Below the pieces are notes generated by a model. The model was given only the letters and a program-made list of their open reading frames with translations, had not been told where the DNA came from and searched no databases. 44,671 nt of DNA, taken from NCBI GenBank assembly GCA_947293975.1, contig CAMYPV010000003.1, positions 1-44,671 on the forward strand, read 5' to 3'. Source of the DNA: an uncultured Ezakiella sp. (GTDB taxonomy: Bacteria; Bacillota; Clostridia; Tissierellales; Peptoniphilaceae). A program made the position numbers and the translations under genes. Shown piece by piece: positions 16,922-25,738 of this stretch (its first letter is position 1; each line of letters opens with the position of its first letter).

Positions 16922-17446
16922 TTATTTTATATTATAAGTCCTTTCTACCATGGTTCTGAATAATTTTCTTGCTGCGTCAAAATCTTCTTCATTTGGGTGG
17001 AGCTGTCCGATATTTCTGGCGAGTGTTTGTATTGGTGTTGGGTATCGTGGGTGTGTTGGTGGGCGTGAATTTATTTCGTCTAGTTTTTCTTTTGAGATTC
17101 TGCCCTGACACATAAATGTGCCGATAACCCTATTTGAGTCGTCGATCATTTCGCCTGCACGATAAAACACTCTGCTTGTTTGCATTGAATAAGGATATGC
17201 GCCTAGCGTACCGAAGAGGGCGATGCGTGAGTTTTGTATGCTTTTTAGAAGCTCGCAGCTTTCTTCGTCTGGAAAGCCTTTGTCAACCCAAAATCCAATA
17301 AACACATAGTCGTAATCGCTCAAATTATAATTGTGAGCTTCGTTTATTGGTATTATTGTTGCATCTTCTTGAAATTCTTTATAGATTGCTTCGGCAACTG
17401 ATTTAGTATTTCCTGTTACACTTGAATATATTACAATTATTTTCAT
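16922..17446 (-). CDS. Flavodoxin family protein (BilS-like)
   Basis: A 174-residue flavodoxin. The FMN phosphate loop is SSVTGNTKSVAEAI at residues 8-21; the isoalloxazine loops are GFWVDKGFPD and FGTLGAYPYS. The later GTFMCQGRISKEKLDE segment resembles the single-domain flavodoxins found with bilirubin reductase (BilS) and in EFR1-type proteins. These donate electrons to partner reductases; here no reductase is adjacent and the next two genes are ABC half-transporters. It has a strong AAGGAGG site and its own divergent promoter. Confidence 0.85.
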   Translation of the reverse strand: MKIIVIYSSVTGNTKSVAEAIYKEFQEDATIIPINEAHNYNLSDYDYVFIGFWVDKGFPDEESCELLKSIQNSRIALFGTLGAYPYSMQTSRVFYRAGEMIDDSNRVIGTFMCQGRISKEKLDEINSRPPTHPRYPTPIQTLARNIGQLHPNEEDFDAARKLFRTMVERTYNIK

Positions 17447-17462
17447 AATTCCTCCTTAATTA

Positions 17463-17491
17463 ATATTAACAAATTTCATTAAAATTGTCAA
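17463..17491 (-). promoter_or_regulatory. Promoter of the flavodoxin-ABC-ABC operon
   Basis: On the minus strand: -35 TTGACA (17491-17486), 17-bp spacer, -10 TAATAT (17468-17463). The 5' untranslated region would be very short, about 10 bases, carrying little more than the AAGGAGG site. Confidence 0.6.
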
Positions 17492-17526
17492 AGATAATAT
17501 AACTTTAAAAAGACTTATGTTTTTAC

Positions 17527-17555
17527 TTGACAAATTATAATATTAGATGTAAAAT
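17527..17555 (+). promoter_or_regulatory. Promoter of the divergent TetR gene
   Basis: -35 TTGACA (17527-17532), 17-bp spacer, -10 TAAAAT (17550-17555). The two divergent promoters are back to back, 35 bp between their -35 boxes, so one bound regulator could affect both. Confidence 0.65.
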
Positions 17556-17622
17556 TACTGTAACTTGATGTGATGAATTTGTATCTTGTTGTGAAATATT
17601 AATAATAAAAGGAGTGGAAAAA

Positions 17623-18294
17623 ATGGCAAATATTGATTTTAATCAAAAGCACCTTACACCTCATAGGCGAAAGATGATTGAGACTTTTGTCGATTGCACA
17701 AGAAATATTATCAAAGAAGATGGTATCAAGGGTGTTACAATTAAAAAGATATCAGACACAACTGAGTTGAATACAGCTACGATTTACAACTATTTTGAAA
17801 ATATCGAGCATTTGATGTTTTTCTCAATTATGGACGCGATGGATGATTACTTAAAAGATTTATCAAACTATGTAAAAGAAGGGGATGATCCTCTTTATGT
17901 TTACAAACAAGTTTGGAGATGTTTCTCTAAGCATGCATTTTTAAAACCAAATGAGTATATCGAAATATTCTTCTCAGACATAGCTCGCGACAAGGGATAC
18001 TATGTATATCAATACTATAAAATTTTCCCATTCGAAAACAATGGATATCCGGCATATCTTGACAAGATGCTAGGTGCAGCAACTTTAATCGAGAGAAATC
18101 AAATTCTAAGTGAAGTTTGTGTTAATGTTGGTTACTTTGACAGAGAAACTTCTGAGCAATGCAATTGGATGATTTATTATATTTTTGAAGGTATGTTAAG
18201 ACGTGTTGCAAGTAGAGAATTAGATGCAAATGAAGCTTCAAAGCAATTTGATGAGTACATGGAGATTATTGTTGACAGACTAAAATTAAAATAA
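17623..18294 (+). CDS. TetR/AcrR family transcriptional regulator
   Basis: A 223-residue regulator. Its helix-turn-helix lies near the N terminus (NIIKEDGIKGVTIKKISDT, then LNTATIYNYFENIEHLMF) and is followed by a long ligand domain ending in an EGMLRRVASRE region. Transcribed divergently from the flavodoxin-ABC-ABC operon, which it may control. The start at 17623 is set by AAAGGAG at 17608-17614; a GTG at 17614 would overlap that site. A terminator follows. Confidence 0.88.
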   Translation: MANIDFNQKHLTPHRRKMIETFVDCTRNIIKEDGIKGVTIKKISDTTELNTATIYNYFENIEHLMFFSIMDAMDDYLKDLSNYVKEGDDPLYVYKQVWRCFSKHAFLKPNEYIEIFFSDIARDKGYYVYQYYKIFPFENNGYPAYLDKMLGAATLIERNQILSEVCVNVGYFDRETSEQCNWMIYYIFEGMLRRVASRELDANEASKQFDEYMEIIVDRLKLK

Positions 18295-18327
18295 ATGTAT
18301 TAATTTTGTTAATGCAAATAATATTTT

Positions 18328-18362
18328 AATGCAATCCGTATTTATATGGGTTGCATTTTTTG
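18328..18362 (+). terminator. Rho-independent terminator after the TetR gene
   Basis: Stem AATGCAATCC / GGGTTGCATT (one T-G pair) followed by TTTTTTGTTT. Confidence 0.8.
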
Positions 18363-18383
18363 TTTGTAATTTTTGTTTTGGTA

Positions 18384-18413
18384 TTGATTATTTTATATAT
18401 TTTGGGGTATAAT
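18384..18413 (+). promoter_or_regulatory. Promoter of groESL
   Basis: -35 TTGATT (18384-18389), 18-bp spacer, -10 TATAAT (18408-18413), just upstream of the CIRCE element. Confidence 0.7.
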
Positions 18414-18422
18414 ATAAATACA

Positions 18423-18449
18423 TTAGCACTCACTGTTGATGGTTGCTAA
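18423..18449 (+). promoter_or_regulatory. CIRCE element (HrcA operator) with a degenerate right arm
   Basis: The left arm TTAGCACTC (18423-18431) is perfect, the spacer is 9 bp, and the right arm GGTTGCTAA (18441-18449) differs from the consensus GAGTGCTAA at two positions. It lies between promoter and groES, the standard place for HrcA heat-shock repression. Confidence 0.85.
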
Positions 18450-18469
18450 TAATTACGAAGGAGGCAATT

Positions 18470-20387
<1,918 letters not shown>

Positions 20388-20392
20388 TAAAA

Positions 20393-20450
20393 AACACGGC
20401 TTATAAACCGTGTTGATAATAGACTCAGGAGTTTTCCTGGGTCTATTTTA
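20393..20450. terminator. Two hairpins; bidirectional terminator between groEL and the minus-strand gene
   Basis: First hairpin AACACGG / CCGTGTT (20393-20414) without a T-run. Second, TAGACTCAGG (20420-20429) / CCTGGGTCTA (20436-20445), followed by TTTTATTA. The second overlaps the stop of the convergent gene. Confidence 0.75.
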
Positions 20451-21099
20451 TTATGAAATTTTTATAATTTCTAATTACCTTGTGGCCTGATGGCTCAAGA
20501 TAACCTTTTAATAATGCTTCACGCAATTTGTAGTAATCGCTTTCGCTGTCGTCAGATACGACGGCGGCTTTTTCTTTTATGTGAAAGCTTTCGTGATCGT
20601 CGTGATCGTGTCCACCTTCACAGGTGTTGTCGCGGCTTTTGTTGGGATCAACAAGTAGCGGATTTTTCGCGTATTTTTCGTGTGTGTCTACAACTGTGAT
20701 TAGATTTAGATTATTGTTTTCGTCAAGCGTTGCATCAAGCGCATGGTCGCATGGCATTCCGTCTAAGATAATATTATTGATGCTTTCAAATATTTCCTGT
20801 GCGCCGTCCAATTTGTCGGGTGCAATTTGTTTGGCAAAATTATAAGCTTTTGCATAAATATCTTCGCCGTTATTTATTGCATAAGACAATCTTGATTCAA
20901 CGATGTCAATCATAGCTGACAAAAATCCGTGAATATTTTCTTGATCGATAATTTTTTCTAGCGGTTCTGTCGATACTGGTTGAATTTTTTCGTTTAATTT
21001 GCTCAACTCTTCTTCGTTTAAAATATTTTTTGTTATTATGTCTTGAAATTTAATCTTATCATACATTTTATAGTGTATTGGTCCTAAAAACTTGCTCAT
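20443..21099 (-). CDS. Conserved hypothetical protein with CDH motif and His-rich loop
   Basis: A 218-residue soluble protein whose function I do not recognise. It opens with MSKFLGPIHYKMYDKI, a start I associate with unannotated proteins of anaerobic Firmicutes. Possible metal ligands are Cys117-Asp-His119 in DGMPCDHALD, His140 in VVDTH, Cys160, and the cluster HDHDDHESFH at 164-173. No membrane segment or signal is visible, so it is probably cytoplasmic. It has its own AGGAGG site, ends in a terminator shared with groEL, and is divergent from the MarR gene. A metal or redox role is only an inference. Confidence 0.7.
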   Translation of the reverse strand: MSKFLGPIHYKMYDKIKFQDIITKNILNEEELSKLNEKIQPVSTEPLEKIIDQENIHGFLSAMIDIVESRLSYAINNGEDIYAKAYNFAKQIAPDKLDGAQEIFESINNIILDGMPCDHALDATLDENNNLNLITVVDTHEKYAKNPLLVDPNKSRDNTCEGGHDHDDHESFHIKEKAAVVSDDSESDYYKLREALLKGYLEPSGHKVIRNYKNFIIK

Positions 21100-21153
21100 T
21101 TAATACCTCCATTTTGAAATATACCCTACCGAGGATAATTTATTCATCTAAAG

Positions 21154-21182
21154 TTGAATTTTTACGCGTTTTGTTATATAAT
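21154..21182 (+). promoter_or_regulatory. Promoter of the MarR-nitroreductase pair
   Basis: -35 TTGAAT (21154-21159), 17-bp spacer, -10 TATAAT (21177-21182). A GGGTATAATC downstream mirrors a GATATACCCT-like stretch near 21118 on the other side, which could be a site shared by the divergent genes; weak. Confidence 0.55.
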
Positions 21183-21225
21183 CAGAGAGAAAAGGGTATA
21201 ATCTATGAGGAGGAGGTAGTTAAAG

Positions 21226-21654
21226 ATGAACGAAGAATCTACAAATGTTGTAATTGGTCTTCATCGCATTGTGTCTTACATCGATTCAAAAACCGAAGTA
21301 ATAGCAAAGCGTTTTGGAGTTACATTAAGTCAATATTTTATTCTTGAAGCTCTACACAAATATGGCGAGCTTTCAGTTAACGAAATACAAGAACAAATAC
21401 TAGATTCAAATGCAGCAATTTCATTGGTTATCAAAAATCTTGAAAAGCATAGACTTATTTCTAGACGACTTGATGATAGTGATAGAAGAAAGAATTTACT
21501 ATCATTAACAGAGTTCGGCATTGACGTAATTGATCGTGCTTATCCAAGGGTTTTGGAAATGTATGAACAAGAGCTAAAAGCTTGGAGTGTTGAAGATCAC
21601 GAACAACTAATAAAACTTATTAAAAAATTTAAAATTACAGTAGAAGGAGAATAA
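21226..21654 (+). CDS. MarR family transcriptional regulator
   Basis: A 142-residue winged-helix regulator with the MarR pattern: helices around GVTLSQYFILEALHKYGELS, recognition helix in NAAISLVIKNLEKHRLISRR, and the wing DDSDRRKNLLSLTEFG with the conserved DxRxxxLxLT core. The start follows AGGAGGTAGTTAAAG. The nitroreductase gene begins 4 bp after its stop, so it probably regulates that gene and itself, possibly in response to oxidants or quinone-like compounds. Confidence 0.92.
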   Translation: MNEESTNVVIGLHRIVSYIDSKTEVIAKRFGVTLSQYFILEALHKYGELSVNEIQEQILDSNAAISLVIKNLEKHRLISRRLDDSDRRKNLLSLTEFGIDVIDRAYPRVLEMYEQELKAWSVEDHEQLIKLIKKFKITVEGE

Positions 21655-21658
21655 TAAT

Positions 21659-22225
21659 TTGCTAGAGGTATTAAAGAGTAGAAGAAGTATATATAATTTA
21701 AGTAAAAATATAGATTTAAGTGAAGATGAAATTATTCGAATTGTTGAAGATACAACAAGGTATGTGCCAGACGCTTTTGATATGAAGAGTCAAAGAGTTG
21801 TGCTTGCGCTTGGTGATAAGCACGATGAATTGTGGGAAAAAATTTACGATGCATTTGATGGTAAACTTTCTCGCGAGAAGATTGACGGATATAAAGCGGC
21901 TTATGGCACTGTTCTTTATTTTATGGATGAAAATGTTATTAAGTCCTTACAGGAACAATTTGATATTTATGCAGACAATTTTCCAATCTGGGCAAACCAA
22001 TCAAATGGTATGCTGCAATATGCGATTTGGACTGCATTTACAAAACATAACATAGGGGCTAATATTCAGCACTATAACCCAGTGATTGATGAAGCTGTAA
22101 AAAAACTCTTTAATTTGCCAGAAAATTATAAATTAGTTGCACAAATGCCTTTTGGCAAAATTGAAGCAATACCTACTGAAAAAACACAAGAAGATATTAC
22201 TGAAAGAGTAAAAATCGTAAAATAA
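21659..22225 (+). CDS. Nitroreductase family protein, Frm2-like
   Basis: A 188-residue FMN-dependent oxidoreductase. RRSIYNLSKNIDLSEDEI is the family start, VPDAFDMKSQRVVLALGDKHDELW is close to the Frm2/Hbn1-type nitroreductases, and NLPENYKLVAQMPFGK is the usual end. It probably reduces nitroaromatics or related electrophiles with NAD(P)H. Translation starts at TTG 21659, 9 bases from GGAG (21646-21649); no ATG is available before the conserved region. Downstream of and coupled to the MarR gene. Confidence 0.88.
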   Translation: MLEVLKSRRSIYNLSKNIDLSEDEIIRIVEDTTRYVPDAFDMKSQRVVLALGDKHDELWEKIYDAFDGKLSREKIDGYKAAYGTVLYFMDENVIKSLQEQFDIYADNFPIWANQSNGMLQYAIWTAFTKHNIGANIQHYNPVIDEAVKKLFNLPENYKLVAQMPFGKIEAIPTEKTQEDITERVKIVK

Positions 22226-22236
22226 TATTTTAAATT

Positions 22237-22259
22237 AGAGCCTTTGAAGGCTCTTTTTT
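22237..22259 (+). terminator. Rho-independent terminator
   Basis: Stem AGAGCCTT-TG-AAGGCTCT followed by TTTTTTA, after the nitroreductase gene. Confidence 0.85.
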
Positions 22260-22361
22260 ATTTGCAAAAATAGTTAGTCTATTATAAACTAATTTAGTTA
22301 GCAGACGTTAATTATATTGAACAAAATTGAAATATATAGTAATATATATTTAGGAGGGGCT

Positions 22362-22754
22362 ATGTTTAAAATTGTTTGGATTATTTTTGGATTTATATTT
22401 TTTGTAATTGGAACAATCGGCGTATTTGTGCCGCTGCTTCCGACATTTCCTTTTTATGTTGCAACGGTGTTTTGCTTTGCAAGAAGCTCAAAGCGTCTTG
22501 AGGAATGGTTCAAGTCGACAAAGCTTTATAAAAATTATGTTTTAAATGTTGTTAGTAAGAAGTCTCTAACTTTAAAAGCAAAGGCGATTACAATTATATC
22601 ATTCACACTCACAATGGGTATCGGATTTTATTGCATGAGAAGAGTTCCTGTTGGGCAGATTATTTTGGCATTTGTCTGGTTGGGACATGTGATTTACTTT
22701 GCATTTGGAATTAAAACTGAAAAAGCAAAAAGCATGGAGAAAGTAGAAGAATAG
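22362..22754 (+). CDS. DUF454 family inner-membrane protein (YbaN-like)
   Basis: A 130-residue membrane protein with the DUF454 signature: an N-terminal helix running into GTIGVFVPLLPTFPFYVATV, then CFARSSKRLEEWFKSTKLYK, and two further helices in the C-terminal half. The cellular role of the family is unclear. The start at 22362 is chosen for AGGAGGGG; the ATT/TTG-initiated extension upstream has no such site. Flanked by terminators, so monocistronic. Confidence 0.88.
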   Translation: MFKIVWIIFGFIFFVIGTIGVFVPLLPTFPFYVATVFCFARSSKRLEEWFKSTKLYKNYVLNVVSKKSLTLKAKAITIISFTLTMGIGFYCMRRVPVGQIILAFVWLGHVIYFAFGIKTEKAKSMEKVEE

Positions 22755-22764
22755 TTTGCAAGCG

Positions 22765-22787
22765 AGCTGGCGTTGCCAGCTTTTTTG
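22765..22787 (+). terminator. Rho-independent terminator
   Basis: Stem AGCTGGC-GTT-GCCAGCT followed by T6. Confidence 0.88.
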
Positions 22788-22816
22788 TTGTGAGTTATTT
22801 TTAAATATGTTATAAT
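22788..22816 (+). promoter_or_regulatory. Promoter of the GNAT-amidohydrolase pair
   Basis: -35 TTGTGA (22788-22793), 17-bp spacer, -10 TATAAT (22811-22816), directly after the preceding terminator. Confidence 0.6.
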
Positions 22817-22840
22817 AATTTTAAACAAAGAGGTGATAAT

Positions 22841-23365
22841 ATGAATTTGAAATTGGTAAGAGTAAGTGCCGAGTACAAGGATTTGATTGTTGAGATGCTT
22901 GACGAATGGGTCGATTACAATAACACTCATGATGAAAACAAGTCACCGGCAGCTATTTTTAAGCCTTACGACAATTTTAATAATTATATAGATGAGTTAA
23001 ACAAAATTGTTCCGATTGAGGGGCATGTACCAGCGACAACTTTGTTTTGTCTTGACAAGGATAAAAACAAAATGGTAGGTGCTGTTGATATAAGGCATTA
23101 TTTGAACGAGTTTTTGCTTCAATTTGCCGGGCATATTGGCGATGGCGTAAGGCCGTCTGAACGTAAGAAAGGTTATGGCACAGAAGTTTTGAGGCTTGCG
23201 TTAATTGAATGCAAAAAGCTTGGCCTGGATAGAGTTTTGGTGGTTTGCAGTGATGATAATATCGGCTCAAAAAAATCCATCATAAAAAACGGCGGCGTCT
23301 TGGAGTCGACGATTGAGCATGATGGGAAAATTATGGAGAGATATTGGATAGATTTAGAAAGTTGA
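22841..23365 (+). CDS. GNAT family N-acetyltransferase
   Basis: A 174-residue acetyltransferase. The acetyl-CoA loop is visible in GVRPSERKKGYGTEVLRLAL (the RxxGxG/A motif reads RKKGYG), followed by VCSDDNIGSKKSIIKNGG, typical of motif B. The C terminus (GKIMERYWIDL) resembles small-molecule or amino-acid acetyltransferases. The acceptor is unknown. It starts after AGAGGTGATAAT, and the amidohydrolase gene follows 15 bp downstream, suggesting a shared transcript. Confidence 0.88.
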   Translation: MNLKLVRVSAEYKDLIVEMLDEWVDYNNTHDENKSPAAIFKPYDNFNNYIDELNKIVPIEGHVPATTLFCLDKDKNKMVGAVDIRHYLNEFLLQFAGHIGDGVRPSERKKGYGTEVLRLALIECKKLGLDRVLVVCSDDNIGSKKSIIKNGGVLESTIEHDGKIMERYWIDLES

Positions 23366-23380
23366 TGAAAGGAATTAATT

Positions 23381-24547
23381 ATGTTAGCAATTATTAATGG
23401 TAAGATTTACACAATGACGGGTGATTTGTACGAAAATGGTACGATTATTATTAAGGATGACAAGATTGTCGAAGTTGGCAACAATATTTCAGTGCCATCA
23501 GACGCACAGGTTATTGATGCAGAGGGGCATATGATAACGCCAGGCATTGTGGACGCGCACACGCACATAGGTCTTGACGAAGAAGGCATAGGCTACGAGG
23601 GCAAAGACTACAACGAAGGCACAGATCCGGTTACACCACAGATGCGTGGCATAGACGGAGTGTATCCACAGGACAAGGGATTTTTGCAGGCGCGTCAAGG
23701 TGGCGTTACAACAGTTGTAACGGGACCTGGCTCTGCCAACTGTATCGGCGGAACATTTTTGGCTCTTAAAACTTATGGCGACAGAGTTGATAATATGGTT
23801 GTTAAAAATCCATTGGCTTTAAAAATTGCATTTGGCGAAAACCCAAAGAGATTTTACGGCAAAAATGGCAAGATGCCACAGTCTAGAATGGGTATAATGG
23901 CTCTTATGCGTGACTTTTTCTACCGCGCAAAAGAATATATGGAAAAGAAAGAAAGAATGGAAAATCCTCCGTTCGATTTAAAATACGAAGCCGTAATACC
24001 AGCTTTAAAAGGTGAGCTTCAAGTTAAAGCGCACGCACATAGATCGGACGATATTTTCTCAGCAATAAGACTTGCAAAGGAATTTAACTTTGATCTAAGC
24101 TTAGAGCATTGCACAGAGGGGCATTTGATTGCAGATGAGATTGCAAAAGAAGGCTTCCCAGTAATTTGCGGTCCAAATTTGTCGAGTGCATCAAAATATG
24201 AATTGAAAAACAGATCCTTTACTACACCTGCAAAGCTACACGAAAAGGGTGTCAAGATTGCAATAATGACAGACAACTCAGTAATTCCGACAGCGCAAAT
24301 CACTGTTTGTGCAGGCCTTGCAATGAAGTCGGGCTTGCCTGAATATGAAGCGCTAAAAGCAATTACCATTAATGCTGCAGAAATCACAAAGATAGATAAT
24401 AGAGTTGGTTCGATTGAGCCGGGCAAAGACGCAGACGTTGTAATTTGGAGCAAAAATCCGATTAGAGATATTGATTGCGAACCCTTGTACACAATAATTA
24501 ATGGAGAGATTGTGTACAAGATTGGCGACGAAAAGTTTGGATTTTAA
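23381..24547 (+). CDS. Metal-dependent amidohydrolase
   Basis: A 388-residue hydrolase of the amidohydrolase superfamily. The metal ligands are recognisable: HTHIG in GIVDAHTHIGLDEEG, HAHR in VKAHAHRSDD, EHCTEGH around residue 240, and the Asp in IMTDNSVIPT. The C-terminal beta-sandwich (GSIEPGKDADVVIW) is typical of imidazolonepropionase-, adenine deaminase- and dipeptidase-like members. The exact substrate is not clear. Full length. A GNAT gene lies just upstream, which could supply an N-acetylated or amide substrate, but this is speculation. Confidence 0.9.
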   Translation: MLAIINGKIYTMTGDLYENGTIIIKDDKIVEVGNNISVPSDAQVIDAEGHMITPGIVDAHTHIGLDEEGIGYEGKDYNEGTDPVTPQMRGIDGVYPQDKGFLQARQGGVTTVVTGPGSANCIGGTFLALKTYGDRVDNMVVKNPLALKIAFGENPKRFYGKNGKMPQSRMGIMALMRDFFYRAKEYMEKKERMENPPFDLKYEAVIPALKGELQVKAHAHRSDDIFSAIRLAKEFNFDLSLEHCTEGHLIADEIAKEGFPVICGPNLSSASKYELKNRSFTTPAKLHEKGVKIAIMTDNSVIPTAQITVCAGLAMKSGLPEYEALKAITINAAEITKIDNRVGSIEPGKDADVVIWSKNPIRDIDCEPLYTIINGEIVYKIGDEKFGF

Positions 24548-24550
24548 CAC

Positions 24551-24579
24551 TTGCAAAAACTAAAACATTATTATATAAT
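24551..24579 (+). promoter_or_regulatory. Promoter of spoVG
   Basis: -35 TTGCAA (24551-24556), 17-bp spacer, -10 TATAAT (24574-24579). Confidence 0.7.
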
Positions 24580-24619
24580 GTAATTACCTTTAAATAGGAA
24601 TATAATCTTCGAGGTGCTT

Positions 24620-24892
24620 ATGGAAGTTACAAATGTAAAAGTAAGATTGATGGAAAATACTGGAAAGTTAAAAGCAGTTTGCAAAGTCGTACTTGACGAT
24701 GAACTTGCAATCCATGATTTAAAGATAATCGATGGCGTAAATGGATTATTTATTGCAATGCCATCACGCCAATTTAAAGAAGAGTATTTTGATATTGTGC
24801 ATCCTGTAACAAACACAATGCGTGAAAAAATGGAACGCGCAATATTTAAAGCTTACGAAGAAGCAAAACTTGAGCCTCAGGTTCAAGAATAA
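24620..24892 (+). CDS. spoVG: SpoVG family regulator
   Basis: A 90-residue protein with the SpoVG family pattern: EVTNVKVRLMENTGKLKAVC, VLDDELAIHDLKIIDG and GLFIAMPSRQ. SpoVG is a small nucleic-acid-binding regulator, essential for normal septation in sporulating Bacillus and a virulence or metabolism regulator in non-sporulating Gram-positives. The start at 24620 is preceded by GAGGTG with a 3-base gap; the GTG at 24614 is part of that site. A tRNA gene lies 21 bp after the stop. Confidence 0.95.
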   Translation: MEVTNVKVRLMENTGKLKAVCKVVLDDELAIHDLKIIDGVNGLFIAMPSRQFKEEYFDIVHPVTNTMREKMERAIFKAYEEAKLEPQVQE

Positions 24893-24913
24893 CGGCGATT
24901 TTTTCGCCAACTG

Positions 24914-24989
24914 GGGGCATTAGCTCAGTTGGGAGAGCGCCAGACTGGCAGTCTGGAGGTCAGGGGTTCGAGCCCCCTATGCTCCACCA
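24914..24989 (+). tRNA. tRNA-Ala (anticodon GGC)
   Basis: All four arms fold. The acceptor stem is GGGGCAT / ATGCTCC, the D arm GCTC..GAGC, the anticodon stem CCAGA / TCTGG with loop CTGGCAG (anticodon GGC at 24947-24949), and the T arm AGGGG-TTCGAGC-CCCCT. The CCA end is encoded. The acceptor contains the G3:U70 wobble pair, the main alanine identity element. There is no T-run between spoVG and the tRNA, so it may be read through from the spoVG promoter. Confidence 0.96.
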
Positions 24990-25052
24990 AAATATGTGAA
25001 ATTCTTATGAATTAATACATTATTTTTTGGTGAGAAAATTTGAACAAATGAT

Positions 25053-25077
25053 AGAGATGCGTTGCGTCTCTTTTTTT
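25053..25077 (+). terminator. Rho-independent terminator after the tRNA
   Basis: Stem AGAGATGC / GCGTCTCT (one T-G pair) followed by T7. Confidence 0.85.
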
Positions 25078-25145
25078 GTATTATGAAAAATATTTGCCAC
25101 AAAAATTTATACACGTACGTGTATGCGTTTTCAAACTGCGCTTGC

Positions 25146-25174
25146 TTGAAGTTTTTAGCTTTGTGGTTTATAAT
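25146..25174 (+). promoter_or_regulatory. Promoter giving a probable leaderless mRNA
   Basis: -35 TTGAAG (25146-25151), 17-bp spacer, -10 TATAAT (25169-25174). The ATG at 25181 begins exactly 7 bases after the -10, where transcription should start, and no Shine-Dalgarno sequence is present. Confidence 0.65.
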
Positions 25175-25180
25175 CTAACT

Positions 25181-25738
25181 ATGAATGATTTTGTGTTTCG
25201 TGAGATGAATTTGGAACATGTACTCAAGATGAGAAATTGGGGCAAAAATGATGACGCTATTTTGGAGAGCTATGATTTTTGGCCAACGACATTTGATGAG
25301 TGCAAGTACTGGTTTTATCAAAAAACTAAGAAAAAAACCAATAAATATTATGTATATCTTGACGGAGATAGTGTGGTTTGTTATTTGTCGACAAAAAAGA
25401 TTGACAGAACTACAGGCGTGTCCACGCTTGGCATTGTTATGGATCCGAATTATCAGTCACGTGGATATGGCTATGCGATTATGCGTGATTTTTTAAAAAG
25501 ATATTTCTCATGGGGCTTTAAGTCTATGAATTTAACAGTTGCGACGTTTAATATTCGCGCAATTAATTTATATAAAAAACTTGGTTTTAAATTTAAAAGG
25601 CGTGTGTACTCTTTGTTTGATGGTACAAAGGATCAAATTTCAGATGACAAGCGTATGCATTTTATTTTTTTACCTGGATTGGTGATTTCAAAAAACTATC
25701 TCATGGTTATTGGAGGTGATGTGCGTGAGATTTGTTGA
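25181..25738 (+). CDS. GNAT family N-acetyltransferase
   Basis: A 185-residue acetyltransferase. Its acetyl-CoA motif is QSRGYGYAIMRDFLKRYF (RGYG), followed by NIRAINLYKKLGFKFKRRV, the common motif B of RimI/RimL-like enzymes. The acceptor is unknown. The start at 25181 sits at the predicted transcription start, implying leaderless translation; the longer reading frame from 25076 begins inside the preceding terminator and lacks family similarity. The stop overlaps the primosome gene start by 14 bp, so it heads that operon. Confidence 0.85.
   Translation: MNDFVFREMNLEHVLKMRNWGKNDDAILESYDFWPTTFDECKYWFYQKTKKKTNKYYVYLDGDSVVCYLSTKKIDRTTGVSTLGIVMDPNYQSRGYGYAIMRDFLKRYFSWGFKSMNLTVATFNIRAINLYKKLGFKFKRRVYSLFDGTKDQISDDKRMHFIFLPGLVISKNYLMVIGGDVREIC

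Noticed and set aside
13717..17623. Bacteriocin locus with precursor peptide
   Set aside because: The ABC pair and the nearby SdpI-like gene suggested it, but no small GG-leader peptide gene or C39 peptidase domain is visible.
24893..24913. Terminator between spoVG and tRNA-Ala
   Set aside because: GGCGA/TCGCC can pair, but there is no T-run after it.
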